NCBI RefSeq assembly: GCF_004104055.1
Contig: NZ_QOVJ01000007.1
Span: 62,001 to 126,000, forward strand
DNA: 64,000 nucleotides
Direction: 5' to 3'
Origin: Leeuwenhoekiella aestuarii
GTDB taxonomy: Bacteria > Bacteroidota > Bacteroidia > Flavobacteriales > Flavobacteriaceae
Both the position numbers and the translations under genes were made by a program. Positions 46,467 to 55,791 of this stretch are shown here, piece after piece (position 1 is the first letter of the stretch; the number at the start of each line of letters is the position of its first letter). Under the pieces are notes generated by a model that saw only the letters and a list, made by a program, of their open reading frames with translations, was not told the origin of the DNA and searched no databases.

Positions 46467-47372
46467 ATGGAAAAAACAATATTCCTTTTTGCATTTTTAC
46501 TAATAGGCATACTCTGTAAAAAATACAGCGTAACGCCCAAAGGCCTAGGCGGAAAACTCAACAAACTGCTTATTCATTTTTTTATACCTATACTAACCTT
46601 ACGATATCTACCGGAGATTGAATTTTCTAAAAAACACATCTGGCTAATTATATCGCCCTGGATTATATACGGTTTTTCCTTTCTCTTTTTTGAACTGATT
46701 AATTTGTTTAAGCCTATTGAAAGAAAAACTCGAGCCGTGCTCATAATGACTTCCGGAATAGGAAGTATTTCATTTGCAGGCTTCCCTATTTTTGAGATGT
46801 TTTTAGGATCAAAAGGTCTTGCAATGGGTATTATTCTTTCTCTTGCAGGTACATTTGTGGTCTGTAATACGATAGGTGTTTTTACCGGTTTTTGGTACGC
46901 CCAAAAACAAACAAGCCCTGCGAAGCTCATTAAGGATATTGTTGTATTTCCACCCTTTTTGGCAATGGTGCTGGCATTTATACTGCTATTTACCAATACC
47001 AAATTTGCTGATTTTATAAATGAAACACTTACCATACTAGCAAAACCGTTTTCATTTTTGGCTTTGTTCACCATTGGGCTTAACGTCAGTATGAAATCTG
47101 TAAAACGCAATAAAAACTTTTTCCTTTTGGGACAATCTTATAAACTTATAATAGCTCCACTTCTAGTATTTTTACTTTTCCTTTTTTTGGGAGAACATAA
47201 TACGTTAGTTGCAAAGGTATGTGTACTTGGTGCCGGTCTTGGATCTATGAATACAATTGCAATCGTTGCTGCAGAACTTGGTTTAAAACCAGATTTATCA
47301 TTTTTAATGCCCGGCCTGGGTATACCCATATCTATTTTGACCGTAATTCTAATTTACTTTTTAATCTACTAA
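46467..47372 (+). CDS. AEC-family transporter
   Basis: About 301 residues from ATG 46467 (EKTIFLFAFLLIGILCKKYSV), with around ten membrane helices. The AEC (auxin efflux carrier-like) family in bacteria often moves organic acids such as malate. Landmarks: GLGGKLNKLLIHFFIPILTLRYL, MTSGIGSISFAGFPIFEMFLGSKGLAMGIILSLAGTF, LVAKVCVLGAGLGSMNTIAIVAAELGL. An upstream in-frame start at 46422 would overlap a hairpin. It is 2 bp from the SLC13 gene. Substrate is inference. Confidence 0.87.
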   Translation: MEKTIFLFAFLLIGILCKKYSVTPKGLGGKLNKLLIHFFIPILTLRYLPEIEFSKKHIWLIISPWIIYGFSFLFFELINLFKPIERKTRAVLIMTSGIGSISFAGFPIFEMFLGSKGLAMGIILSLAGTFVVCNTIGVFTGFWYAQKQTSPAKLIKDIVVFPPFLAMVLAFILLFTNTKFADFINETLTILAKPFSFLALFTIGLNVSMKSVKRNKNFFLLGQSYKLIIAPLLVFLLFLFLGEHNTLVAKVCVLGAGLGSMNTIAIVAAELGLKPDLSFLMPGLGIPISILTVILIYFLIY

Positions 47373-47373
47373 C

Positions 47374-48843
47374 ATGAATACAAAGAAAATAATTGGACTC
47401 ATTCTTGGTCCACTCGCCTTTTTTCTGATTTACTTTTTCATCCATCCTGAAGGACTTTCTAAGGAGGGAGTTGCAATTTTGGCAGGTACTGCTTGGGTGG
47501 CTATCTGGTGGATAACCGAGGCTTTACCCATTTCAATAACAGCTTTGTTACCCTTGGTACTGTTTCCGCTATCTGGCGGTTTGGACCTGGAAACAACGGC
47601 AGCTTCCTTTGGACATAAATATATATTTCTGTATATGGGTGGCTTTATAATTGCCATTGCTATTGAAAAATGGAACCTCCACAAGCGTATTGCGTTAAAT
47701 ATCATCAATATTATAGGCTCCAACGTGCGTATGATCATTTTGGGATTTATGTGTGCTACGGCCTTTTTATCTATGTGGATTTCCAATACTGCAACATCGG
47801 TCATGATGCTGCCTATAGGCGTTGCCATAATAAAGCAATTGCAGGATAACCCTGATACTGTTGAAGATGAGAACCAGACTTTTGGTAAGGCGCTTATGCT
47901 TGCCATCGCTTACAGCGCATCAATTGGCGGTGTTGCGACACTCATAGGTACGCCTCCCAATTTGGTGCTAGCCGGGGTTATTTCAGATACCTATGGGTAT
48001 GAAATAACATTTATGCAGTGGTTCATGTTTGGCTTGCCCATTTCCCTAATACTGTTATTTATTTGTTGGGTATATCTTACGCGGTCTGCTTTTACTTTCA
48101 AGCAAAAGAAGTTTCCGGGAGGCAAAACAGAAATTAAACGCTTATTGAATAATTTAGGTAAGATCAGCTATGAAGAAAAAATGGTCGCCTTGGTTTTTGG
48201 ACTTACTGCTTTCTGCTGGATTACAAGATCTTATCTGTTACAGGCAATTTTCCCCGCTCTTGATGATACAATTATAGCGGTATTTTTTTCTATAGTATTG
48301 TTTCTTATTCCTAATAAGAAAAGAACCAGAACTTTGATTAATTGGGATGAAGCGGTAAAAATGCCGTGGGGAATCATCTTACTTTTTGGAGGTGGCATGG
48401 CTCTCGCGCAAGGTTTTGAATCCAGTGGGTTAGCTATATGGATAGGTTCTCAAATGGGAAGTCTTTCCGGGCTTCATCTATTTTTATTGTTACTCATCCT
48501 GATAGCAGCCGTTAATTTTTTGACCGAGATTACTTCAAACCTGGCCACTACGGCCATGTTGTTGCCCGTTTTGGCACCTATGGCTTTAAAAATAGATGTA
48601 CATCCTTTTGTGTTAATGGTAGGTGCGGCTGTTGCAGCTTCCTGTGCATTTATGTTACCCGTTGCCACACCGCCTAATGCGGTAGTTTTTGGTTCGGGTT
48701 ATCTGAGAATACCGGATATGGTGAATAAAGGGTTTTTAATGAACATTATTTCTATAGTTATACTCACGCTATTTACGTATTTCCTGCTTCCGGAATTATG
48801 GGACATGGCAATAGATAGTTTCCCTAAGCATTTGGAGAAATAA
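47374..48843 (+). CDS. SLC13/DASS-family anion transporter
   Basis: 489 residues, about 11-12 helices, with both SNT motifs of DASS carriers: WISNTATSVMMLPIG (about 132-146) and EITSNLATTAMLLPVLAP (about 385-402). The family takes up di- and tricarboxylates or sulfate. Together with the tartrate/D-malate dehydrogenase encoded next but one, a C4-dicarboxylate substrate is likely. It is 6 bp from the hydrolase gene. Confidence 0.92.
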   Translation: MNTKKIIGLILGPLAFFLIYFFIHPEGLSKEGVAILAGTAWVAIWWITEALPISITALLPLVLFPLSGGLDLETTAASFGHKYIFLYMGGFIIAIAIEKWNLHKRIALNIINIIGSNVRMIILGFMCATAFLSMWISNTATSVMMLPIGVAIIKQLQDNPDTVEDENQTFGKALMLAIAYSASIGGVATLIGTPPNLVLAGVISDTYGYEITFMQWFMFGLPISLILLFICWVYLTRSAFTFKQKKFPGGKTEIKRLLNNLGKISYEEKMVALVFGLTAFCWITRSYLLQAIFPALDDTIIAVFFSIVLFLIPNKKRTRTLINWDEAVKMPWGIILLFGGGMALAQGFESSGLAIWIGSQMGSLSGLHLFLLLLILIAAVNFLTEITSNLATTAMLLPVLAPMALKIDVHPFVLMVGAAVAASCAFMLPVATPPNAVVFGSGYLRIPDMVNKGFLMNIISIVILTLFTYFLLPELWDMAIDSFPKHLEK

Positions 48844-48849
48844 AAAGTT

Positions 48850-49743
48850 ATGATATTCAAAGCATTTAAAAATCATATTAAACAGGTTAACGGTGTTGAA
48901 ATAAACTATGTTATTGGTGGTAGTGGTCCGCCTTTACTTTTATTGCATGGCTATCCGCAGACGTACTGCATCTGGCATAAAATTGCAGACCAACTCGCAA
49001 ACGCGTTTACGGTTGTTGCGTCAGATTTAAGAGGTTACGGGGATAGTGGTAATCCACCGACTGAAGCCGATCATTCCCCCTATTCAAAACGCGAAATGGG
49101 CAAGGATCAGATTTTATTGATGCAATCTCTTGGGTTTGATCAATTCTATTTGGCCGGTCATGACCGTGGCGGTAGAGTGGGTCATCGTATGGCTTTAGAT
49201 TATCCTGAAGTTATATTGAAAATGGCGGTTCTGGACATTGCACCTACTTATACTATGTACAAAACAACCGATATGGGATTTGCAAAGGCCTACTACCATT
49301 GGTTTTTCCTGATTCAACCTTATGATATTCCAGAAAAAATGATAGGCGCAGACCCTGAGTATTTCCTGAACAAAAAATTGGGTCAATGGGGCAGAGATGA
49401 AACGGCAATAACTAAGGAAGCAAGACAACACTATTTACGCTGCTTTACTCCTGAGACTATACATTCCAGTTGTGAAGATTATAGAGCTTCGGCAACAATA
49501 GATCTGGAGCTGGATCAATTTGATATTGATACGGGTAAAAAATTAGTCTGTCCTGTTCTCTGTCTTTGGGGCGAAAAAGCGTTTGTTGGCCGAAAATATA
49601 ATGTTATCGAAGAATGGAAAATCTGGTCAGATGATGTGACTGGATTGGGTTTGCCCTGTGGTCATTATTTGCCCGAAGAAGCTCCTGCTGAAACAACGAA
49701 CGCTTTGATTAACTTTTTTAAACCTTTAAAACCGAAGAATTAG
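48850..49743 (+). CDS. Alpha/beta hydrolase with full fluoroacetate-dehalogenase active site
   Basis: 297 residues without signal peptide, so cytoplasmic. The active site is that of fluoroacetate (haloacetate) dehalogenases: nucleophile Asp105 with carboxylate-binding Arg106 and Arg109 (GHDRGGRV), Asp129, halide-site His150-Trp151 (YHWFF), Tyr211 and general base His272 (CGHYLPEE). These match the spacing of the well-studied enzyme RPA1163 (110/111/114/134/155/156/219/280). The HGYP oxyanion loop is also present. Alternatives are an epoxide hydrolase or ester hydrolase; the cap-domain Tyr pair of epoxide hydrolases is not clearly present. It lies between a dicarboxylate carrier and a tartrate/D-malate dehydrogenase. 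Confidence 0.88.
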   Translation: MIFKAFKNHIKQVNGVEINYVIGGSGPPLLLLHGYPQTYCIWHKIADQLANAFTVVASDLRGYGDSGNPPTEADHSPYSKREMGKDQILLMQSLGFDQFYLAGHDRGGRVGHRMALDYPEVILKMAVLDIAPTYTMYKTTDMGFAKAYYHWFFLIQPYDIPEKMIGADPEYFLNKKLGQWGRDETAITKEARQHYLRCFTPETIHSSCEDYRASATIDLELDQFDIDTGKKLVCPVLCLWGEKAFVGRKYNVIEEWKIWSDDVTGLGLPCGHYLPEEAPAETTNALINFFKPLKPKN

Positions 49744-49744
49744 C

Positions 49745-50803
49745 ATGAAAAAGTATGAAGTTGCAGTAATACCGGGAGATGGAATAGGAAAAGAAGTCGT
49801 ACCTGAATCAATTAGACTTCTCAATACCGTAGCGGTTCAGTGTGGTTTTGAAATTTCATATAAACATTATGACTATTCTTGTGAATACTATAAAAACCAC
49901 GGAAAAATGATGGATGATGACGGCCTGAAAAAACTGAGAGATAGTGATGGTATCTTTCTCGGGGCTGTTGGTTATCCCGGAGTTCCGGATCATGTTTCCC
50001 TTTGGGGCTTACTTGTTCCTATTCGAAGAACCTTTCAGCAATATGTAAATCTCAGACCTGTAAAACTGCTCAAGGGAGTTGACTCTCCGTTGAAGAATCC
50101 CGGAAACATAGATTTCTACATTGTTCGGGAGAATAATGAGGGTGAGTATTCGTCAATTGGAGGAAGGTTGAATGAAGGTACTGAACACGAATTGGTCGTG
50201 CAGGAAAGCATATTCACAAAACGAGGAGTTGACCGGGTAATGAAGTATGCGTACGAATTAGCAAACAAAAGAAACAAGAAATTGACCAGTGCTACCAAGT
50301 CTAATGGTATTATTCACACCATGCCCTATTGGGACGAGCGCTTTAAGGCCATAGGTAAATTGTATCCAGACGTAGTACAATCGCAGTTTCACATTGATAT
50401 TCTGACCGCTCATTTTGTAACAAGGCCTCACGAATTTGATGTAGTTGTAGCAAGCAATCTTTTTGGTGATATCCTTTCCGATTTAGGGCCGGCTGTTATA
50501 GGTGGTATGGGCATTGCTCCTGGGGCTAATTTAAACCCGGAGAAAGAGTTTCCGAGTATGTTTGAACCCGTACACGGCAGCGCACCAGATATTGCCGGTA
50601 AGAATGTTGCAAATCCCATCGCTTCTGTTTGGACTGCGGCGATGATGTTGACGCATTTTGGTGAATATGAAGCTGCTGCATTAGTCGAAAATGCGATAGA
50701 ACAGCTAACGGCTGAGGGTAATGTTTTAACACCTGATTTAGGCGGAAATGCTTCAACCGTAGAGGTAACTGATGCGTTAATTCAAAATATAATAACTAAA
50801 TAA
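49745..50803 (+). CDS. Tartrate/D-malate dehydrogenase (decarboxylating type)
   Basis: This 352-residue member of the isocitrate/isopropylmalate dehydrogenase superfamily is closest to tartrate dehydrogenase (TtuC) and D-malate dehydrogenase (DmlA). Landmarks: the N-terminal IPGDGIGKEVVPE, the catalytic and substrate site LRPVKLLKG and VRENNEGEYSSIGGR, the metal site FGDILSDLGPAVIGGMGIAPGANL and the NAD motif FEPVHGSAPDIAGK. Such enzymes oxidise tartrate to oxaloglycolate or D-malate to pyruvate with NAD. Isopropylmalate dehydrogenase is unlikely given the VRENNEGEYS motif and the absence of leu genes. It follows the hydrolase by 2 bp. Confidence 0.88.
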   Translation: MKKYEVAVIPGDGIGKEVVPESIRLLNTVAVQCGFEISYKHYDYSCEYYKNHGKMMDDDGLKKLRDSDGIFLGAVGYPGVPDHVSLWGLLVPIRRTFQQYVNLRPVKLLKGVDSPLKNPGNIDFYIVRENNEGEYSSIGGRLNEGTEHELVVQESIFTKRGVDRVMKYAYELANKRNKKLTSATKSNGIIHTMPYWDERFKAIGKLYPDVVQSQFHIDILTAHFVTRPHEFDVVVASNLFGDILSDLGPAVIGGMGIAPGANLNPEKEFPSMFEPVHGSAPDIAGKNVANPIASVWTAAMMLTHFGEYEAAALVENAIEQLTAEGNVLTPDLGGNASTVEVTDALIQNIITK

Positions 50804-51031
50804 TTTTAGTTGTTTAGTAGACATCTTGCATTAATACTCCTTTGCCCAACCTGAATTTTGTGCTGCAGTAGAAAAGTGTTGATACTGATTTTATGGTTGG
50901 TAAAAATAATCAAAACCCGTCTTGCAGGATGCGCTTCCAGAAGACTTATTTAGAGATTCCTTCCAAAATGAATAGGGGTATTTACCAAAAACTGCATCCT
51001 ATAATAAAGAGATGAACAAAGAATATTGGGT

Positions 51032-51051
51032 TTAGCAAACGATTTCGCTAA
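51032..51051. promoter_or_regulatory. LacI-like operator upstream of pckA
   Basis: TTAGCAAACGATTTCGCTAA is a 20-bp dyad (TTAGC-n-AA / TT-n-GCTAA) ending 33 bp before pckA. Its AAACGATTTCG is identical to the second copy upstream of susC, and its other strand matches the site at 63823 (TAGCGAAATCG). The position fits control of pckA transcription. Confidence 0.58.
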
Positions 51052-51084
51052 TCAACTATACCTGAATAATTAAAAACACTTCTT

Positions 51085-52704
51085 ATGATAGATCAAGTAA
51101 AATCGAATAAATCTCCATCTTTAGTAGAATATGGAATTACACACAAAAATATACACTATCAATTAAGTGCTGAGCAACTGCATGAAATCACAATTGACAA
51201 GGGTATGGGCAAAGAATCCTCTCTTGGAGCTCTTGCTGTAAATACGGGAGAGTTCACCGGTAGATCACCTATGGATCGTTTTATTGTGAAAGATGATATA
51301 ACTGCAAATAGAGTGTGGTGGGGCGACATTAATATTCCTTTTAATAGTGATGCTTTTGATGCGCTGCATGAAAAAGTAATTCAATATCTGAATGAGAAAG
51401 AACTCTTTGTTCGAGATGCTTATGCCTGTGCAGAAAAAGAATATAGATTAAACATTAGGGTAATCAATGAATATCCGTGGTCTAACATGTTTGCGTATAA
51501 TATGTTTTTAAGACCCACTGAAGACGAACTAAAGGATTTTGACCCGGAGTGGACGGTTATCAATGCTCCCGGTTTTATGGCTGATCCCGAAGTAGATGGC
51601 ACCAGACAACACAATTTTGCGATATTAAATTTCACCAAGAAAATTGCATTAATTGGAGGAACCGGGTATACCGGTGAAATCAAAAAAGGTATTTTCTCAG
51701 CATTGAATTTCATTTTACCCGTTTACAGGGATGCACTGCCCATGCATTGTTCTGCAAATGTGGGAGAGGATGGCGATACCGCAATCTTTTTTGGCCTTTC
51801 GGGTACCGGGAAGACTACGCTGTCTACAGACCAAAACCGGAAGCTAATCGGTGACGATGAGCACGGCTGGACTTCAGAAAACGGTGTTTTTAATTTTGAA
51901 GGCGGTTGCTATGCAAAAGTGATCAATCTTTCTAAAGAGCAGGAACCCGAGATATATGGTGCGATTAAGAAAGGTGCTATTTTAGAAAATGTAATTATGG
52001 ATGAAAATGGAGTAGTCGATTTTGAAGATACATCGATTACTCAAAATACACGTGTGAGTTACCCTATACATCACATTGACAATATTCAAATCCCCTCTGT
52101 AGCAGGAACTCCAAAAAATATCTTTTTCCTGACCGCAGATGCTTTTGGCGTTTTACCCCCGGTTTCTAAACTGACCGCGAGTCAGGCTGCTTATCATTTT
52201 ATTTCTGGATACACAGCGAAAGTTGCCGGAACAGAAGCTGGAGTTGTTGAGCCACAGCCCTCCTTTTCAGCATGTTTTGGTGCCCCGTTTATGCCTTTAC
52301 ACCCCACGAAGTATGCTGAAATGTTAAATGAGAAAATCAAGCGCAGTGGTGCAAATGTTTGGTTAATCAATACCGGATGGACCGGGGGTGCCTACGGCGT
52401 AGGTACTCGTATAAAACTAAAATATACACGAGCTATGATTAATGCAATTCTTGATGGAAGCATTGATCCTGAATATAAATATGAGAATTATCATATTCAT
52501 TCCGTATTTGGAGTTGCGCAACCCAGAACCTGTCCCGGAGTTCCGGATCTTTTATTGAGTCCCCGTAAAACCTGGGATGATGATGCAGCATATTATAAGG
52601 CCGCATTTAAACTGTCAAATGCATTCCGTAAAAACTTTGAAAAATTTGAATCCTACGCTAATGAAGACATTCGACGAGGAGGTCCGCAGCGTTTTGATTT
52701 TTGA
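51085..52704 (+). CDS. pckA: Phosphoenolpyruvate carboxykinase (ATP)
   Basis: It converts oxaloacetate and ATP to phosphoenolpyruvate and CO2, the entry to gluconeogenesis. 539 residues with the substrate motif EFTGRSPMDRF, Walker A-like GLSGTGKTTLS (about 237-247), metal site IGDDEHGW, FEGGCYAKVI and C-terminal CPGVPDLLLSPRKTW. Length is normal. It is separated by 281 bp from the dehydrogenase gene and has its own candidate operator, so it is likely a separate transcript, though useful for C4-acid growth. Confidence 0.97.
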   Translation: MIDQVKSNKSPSLVEYGITHKNIHYQLSAEQLHEITIDKGMGKESSLGALAVNTGEFTGRSPMDRFIVKDDITANRVWWGDINIPFNSDAFDALHEKVIQYLNEKELFVRDAYACAEKEYRLNIRVINEYPWSNMFAYNMFLRPTEDELKDFDPEWTVINAPGFMADPEVDGTRQHNFAILNFTKKIALIGGTGYTGEIKKGIFSALNFILPVYRDALPMHCSANVGEDGDTAIFFGLSGTGKTTLSTDQNRKLIGDDEHGWTSENGVFNFEGGCYAKVINLSKEQEPEIYGAIKKGAILENVIMDENGVVDFEDTSITQNTRVSYPIHHIDNIQIPSVAGTPKNIFFLTADAFGVLPPVSKLTASQAAYHFISGYTAKVAGTEAGVVEPQPSFSACFGAPFMPLHPTKYAEMLNEKIKRSGANVWLINTGWTGGAYGVGTRIKLKYTRAMINAILDGSIDPEYKYENYHIHSVFGVAQPRTCPGVPDLLLSPRKTWDDDAAYYKAAFKLSNAFRKNFEKFESYANEDIRRGGPQRFDF

Positions 52705-53160
52705 TTTGAATTTTCTTTCATCCCTTGATAATTTTTAGAAAGAGGTAACCTAAATTATTTTAGACAGCCTGTTTCTTTCTATTATTATTATTATTATTGA
52801 ATAACTGCTTTTAGTGAAATCACAAATTATTCAGGACAGACTATACCTCTTTTAAGTTAGTAATATCGTGACCTTGTAGTGGCAAACTGTTTATAGACAG
52901 GTATGGTTTAGAAAGCTAATTATGATATTTAAATAGCTCTGTAGGGTCTTGATCTACACGTAAAAAAGTGAACATCGATTTATGGTAGGTCTATCAAAAT
53001 AATCTAAAACAGTACCAAAGTAGCAGGCTTATCTTAGAGAACACCAACCGCCTGTGCTTATGGTATAGGAAAAAATCGATACGTACTTTCTAGAAAGTGA
53101 TACCTTAGGCTTTTAAAATAAATATTTCTTTACACTATGCATCTGCTCACTTAACTTCAA
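52705..53160. other. 456-bp non-coding region downstream of pckA
   Basis: I see no gene here. It contains a six-copy ATT microsatellite (52781-52798) and a 14-bp palindrome ACTTTCTAGAAAGT (53085-53098). Every frame is interrupted. The stretch could be a decayed gene, but I cannot identify a parent family. Confidence 0.4.
52781..52798. repeat. (ATT)6 microsatellite
   Basis: Six tandem ATT units in the non-coding region after pckA. It might vary in copy number; no gene expression is obviously tied to it. Confidence 0.7.
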
Positions 53161-53196
53161 AAAAAGCCCTTTGAATAGCTATTCAAAGGGCTTTTT
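53161..53196. terminator. Bidirectional terminator between pckA and the GH31 gene
   Basis: A 36-base perfect palindrome (AAAAAGCCCTTTGAATAG and its complement) folds into a long stem with A and T runs on both sides. It lies 22 bp past the stop of the minus-strand GH31 gene and can also end plus-strand transcripts. Confidence 0.9.
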
Positions 53197-53218
53197 AATT
53201 TTAGGTTAAAGACTGTAT

Positions 53219-55672
53219 CTAAAGCTTTACCTCAACAGCAGCCCCTGAATAATCTACGATTTGAGGTGTAGAAACCGAACCGTCTGCTCCTATTTTTACA
53301 ATTTGAAATTTACGCTCCTGAAGCATTCCGTCAAAATTCCCATTACGATCTGCGATCTCAAGAGTTTGGTTAGCATCATTCCACGTAAATGAGATGGTAG
53401 AATAGGCTCCGTTCTCGTAGTTATAGTTATCAAATTCATCTTCATACAGGCTAAAACTTCCGTCTGCCCCTTCATAAACACGAATTTCCAGATTGTCCCA
53501 GGGCTTTTCTTCGGCATACTGCACTTCAGGACCTATGGGCAAAATGCTTCCGGCTTTTACATACAGCGGAATTGTATTTATAGTTGTTTCTTTTGCGATT
53601 TCCTGACCGCCTTCAAACTTTTCGTTCGTCCAGTAATCATACCATGCGCTTCCCTCGGGTAAATACACCGTTGCCGATTTGGTCTCCGTAAAATCAACTA
53701 TTGGGTATCCTTCGGCTCCTCGTTCTTTGCCTTTATTCCAGCCGGTTTCTTCATCTACTTTTATAATTTTCTCAGGCGTGTATTGTGCTTCGAGTACCGG
53801 CGCTACAAGAATCGCATCACCAAACATATACTCCTCTTTAAGATCCCAGGTTTTTTTATCCTGCGGGAAATCCATCACTAGAGCGCGCATAAAACTATCC
53901 TGATTGTGGGTGACCTCCCATGAAGTCGTGTAGATATAGGGAAGTAAACTGTAGCGTAATTCGATTGCATTCTGAATGGCATCGTAAATAGCATCGCCTT
54001 TTTCGCCAAAATGATAAATCTCGCGCTTCATCTCAGTACCGTGCGAACGCATCATTGGGGTAAACGCCCCGTATTGCATCCAACGCACATATAATTCCTG
54101 AAACAATGGATTTACAGAAGCTGTGCCGTCATTCCAAGACTTGTTGTAAGCCCCCGCGAAAAACCCACCAATGTCTGTATTGAAATTGGGATTACCGGTA
54201 AGTGTAAAATTCAGACCGGCAGGAATCTGGTTGCGCAAAGACTCCCAGGATGAACCTAAATCGCCCGACCATACATTGGCCCCATAACGTTGTTGTCCGG
54301 CAAAACCCGAGCGTGTAAGGATAAACACCCGCTTATCTGACGACTGCTCACGCTGATGATCATAAACACCTCCTACCGTCTCCAGCGGAAAAGCGTTACG
54401 CACCTTGCGGAAAGAGCCCAGATAGGTCTCATTGTTGTAATCTTCATCCTTGATATCTAAATGATCAGGCTCGGTAGAATCCATCCACCAACCGTCTATA
54501 CCTAAAGAAAATAAATTCTTGCTTAAATATTCCCAATAAATATCACGCGCCTCCGGATTGTACGGATCGTAAACCTGTACGCCGGAAGGATAATTCATAT
54601 CAGGTGGCCAACCTTCTTTACCCGACTGTGGCCAGGTCTGGAAATCCATTAACATATTTTTTTCTTTCAGTTCTTTAAACTGAGGCGTTTCGGGACCAAA
54701 AGAGGACCAAATTGAAATGATAAGATGCGCATTAAGCCCGTGAACATCGTCAACAAATTTTTGAGGGTCCGGAAATGCGGGGTTTCCAAAATCCATCGCG
54801 TTCCAATGGTAATTATCACCCCAATATTGCCAGTCCTGAATAATTCCATCTAGCGGAACTCCCAATTCCCGATGCTTTTGCACCACCCCTACGGTTTCTT
54901 CCTGACTTTTATAGCGCTCCCGGCTTTGCCAAAAACCATAAGTCCAAAGCGGAACCATAGGAACTTCACCGGTAAGATCACGCATTTCTGCAATAACGGC
55001 ATCAGCATTGTCGCCCGCCATCACATAATAATCAATACCATCACCTACCTGAGAAGAAAAAGAAGTTTCTGCAGTATCATCTTTAAACGTGGTTGGTGAA
55101 TAATTATCCCAAAAAACGCCATAGCCTTTTGGCGATTGAAAAAAGGTCGAAAAATCCCAGGTATTATTTTGAACCATTTCTACTTCTTGATTGCGTTGAG
55201 ACATTTTACCATTTTGCAAAATCCCCAGACCGTAAATGGGTTCGTCGGCTTCTAAAGTCCAGCCTTGTTTAACGGTAAATGTTTCGTTCCCATTATCTAC
55301 AAAAGGTTTAAAAGAACTTGTGCTTTCACTTAGCAAAAGACTTCCGTCCGGTTTAAAAAAACGTATCGAATGGGTTAGCGTATCTAGCTCCACACGCAAT
55401 TCTGCCGTGGTCAAAGCAAAGCCGTTTTCCATGTCTTGGACTCCAAAAGAAACCTCTTCTGGTTTTTTGATTACGGAAAGACTCTTTTTTTCAAAAGGAT
55501 GTCCTTCAAGATGTTTCTGAATACGAACTATAGAAGGAGAAACAAATTCAATACGCACATTTGTAGAATCGATTTGCGTTTTTACGCCAGAATTAAATGT
55601 TTCATAGGATTGGCGAGCACAGCTCGTAAAGATTAAAAAAGCGCTTAGTGCACCTAAAAAAATAGATTTCAT
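53219..55672 (-). CDS. GH31 alpha-xylosidase/alpha-glucosidase-type lipoprotein
   Basis: 817 residues: signal peptide with lipobox FTSC (Cys18), an N-terminal beta-sandwich, and a TIM barrel with nucleophile Asp398 (GWWMDSTEPD) and acid/base Asp471 (WSGDLGSSW). The motifs EPIYGLG, PLWTYGFWQSRERYKSQEE and WPPDMNYPSG are typical of the XylS/xyloglucan alpha-xylosidase branch, so removal of xylose from xyloglucan oligosaccharides is likely; alpha-glucosidase remains possible. The PA14 insert of some alpha-xylosidases is not seen. It is last in a minus-strand cluster, 119 bp after the FG-GAP gene. Confidence 0.88.
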   Translation of the reverse strand: MKSIFLGALSAFLIFTSCARQSYETFNSGVKTQIDSTNVRIEFVSPSIVRIQKHLEGHPFEKKSLSVIKKPEEVSFGVQDMENGFALTTAELRVELDTLTHSIRFFKPDGSLLLSESTSSFKPFVDNGNETFTVKQGWTLEADEPIYGLGILQNGKMSQRNQEVEMVQNNTWDFSTFFQSPKGYGVFWDNYSPTTFKDDTAETSFSSQVGDGIDYYVMAGDNADAVIAEMRDLTGEVPMVPLWTYGFWQSRERYKSQEETVGVVQKHRELGVPLDGIIQDWQYWGDNYHWNAMDFGNPAFPDPQKFVDDVHGLNAHLIISIWSSFGPETPQFKELKEKNMLMDFQTWPQSGKEGWPPDMNYPSGVQVYDPYNPEARDIYWEYLSKNLFSLGIDGWWMDSTEPDHLDIKDEDYNNETYLGSFRKVRNAFPLETVGGVYDHQREQSSDKRVFILTRSGFAGQQRYGANVWSGDLGSSWESLRNQIPAGLNFTLTGNPNFNTDIGGFFAGAYNKSWNDGTASVNPLFQELYVRWMQYGAFTPMMRSHGTEMKREIYHFGEKGDAIYDAIQNAIELRYSLLPYIYTTSWEVTHNQDSFMRALVMDFPQDKKTWDLKEEYMFGDAILVAPVLEAQYTPEKIIKVDEETGWNKGKERGAEGYPIVDFTETKSATVYLPEGSAWYDYWTNEKFEGGQEIAKETTINTIPLYVKAGSILPIGPEVQYAEEKPWDNLEIRVYEGADGSFSLYEDEFDNYNYENGAYSTISFTWNDANQTLEIADRNGNFDGMLQERKFQIVKIGADGSVSTPQIVDYSGAAVEVKL

Positions 55673-55791
55673 GGGTTACCTGTCTCAAGTTAATTTTAGA
55701 AAGCCGTAAAACCGACTGATTTTAAATGTAATTTACACATTTAAAAATTAACTGCAAGAGTTTATGTTGAAATCTAATTATTTACGAAAGT

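Noticed and set aside
46574-47110. 178-codon open frame antisense to the AEC transporter gene (and a similar 158-codon frame at 47430-47906 antisense to the SLC13 gene)
   Set aside because: The opposite strand has clear family homology and normal protein composition. The antisense products have no signal or motif and arise from codon bias.
53085-53098. 14-bp palindrome ACTTTCTAGAAAGT as an operator
   Set aside because: It lies about 120 bp before the ends of convergent genes, not near any start, and has no second copy in the window.
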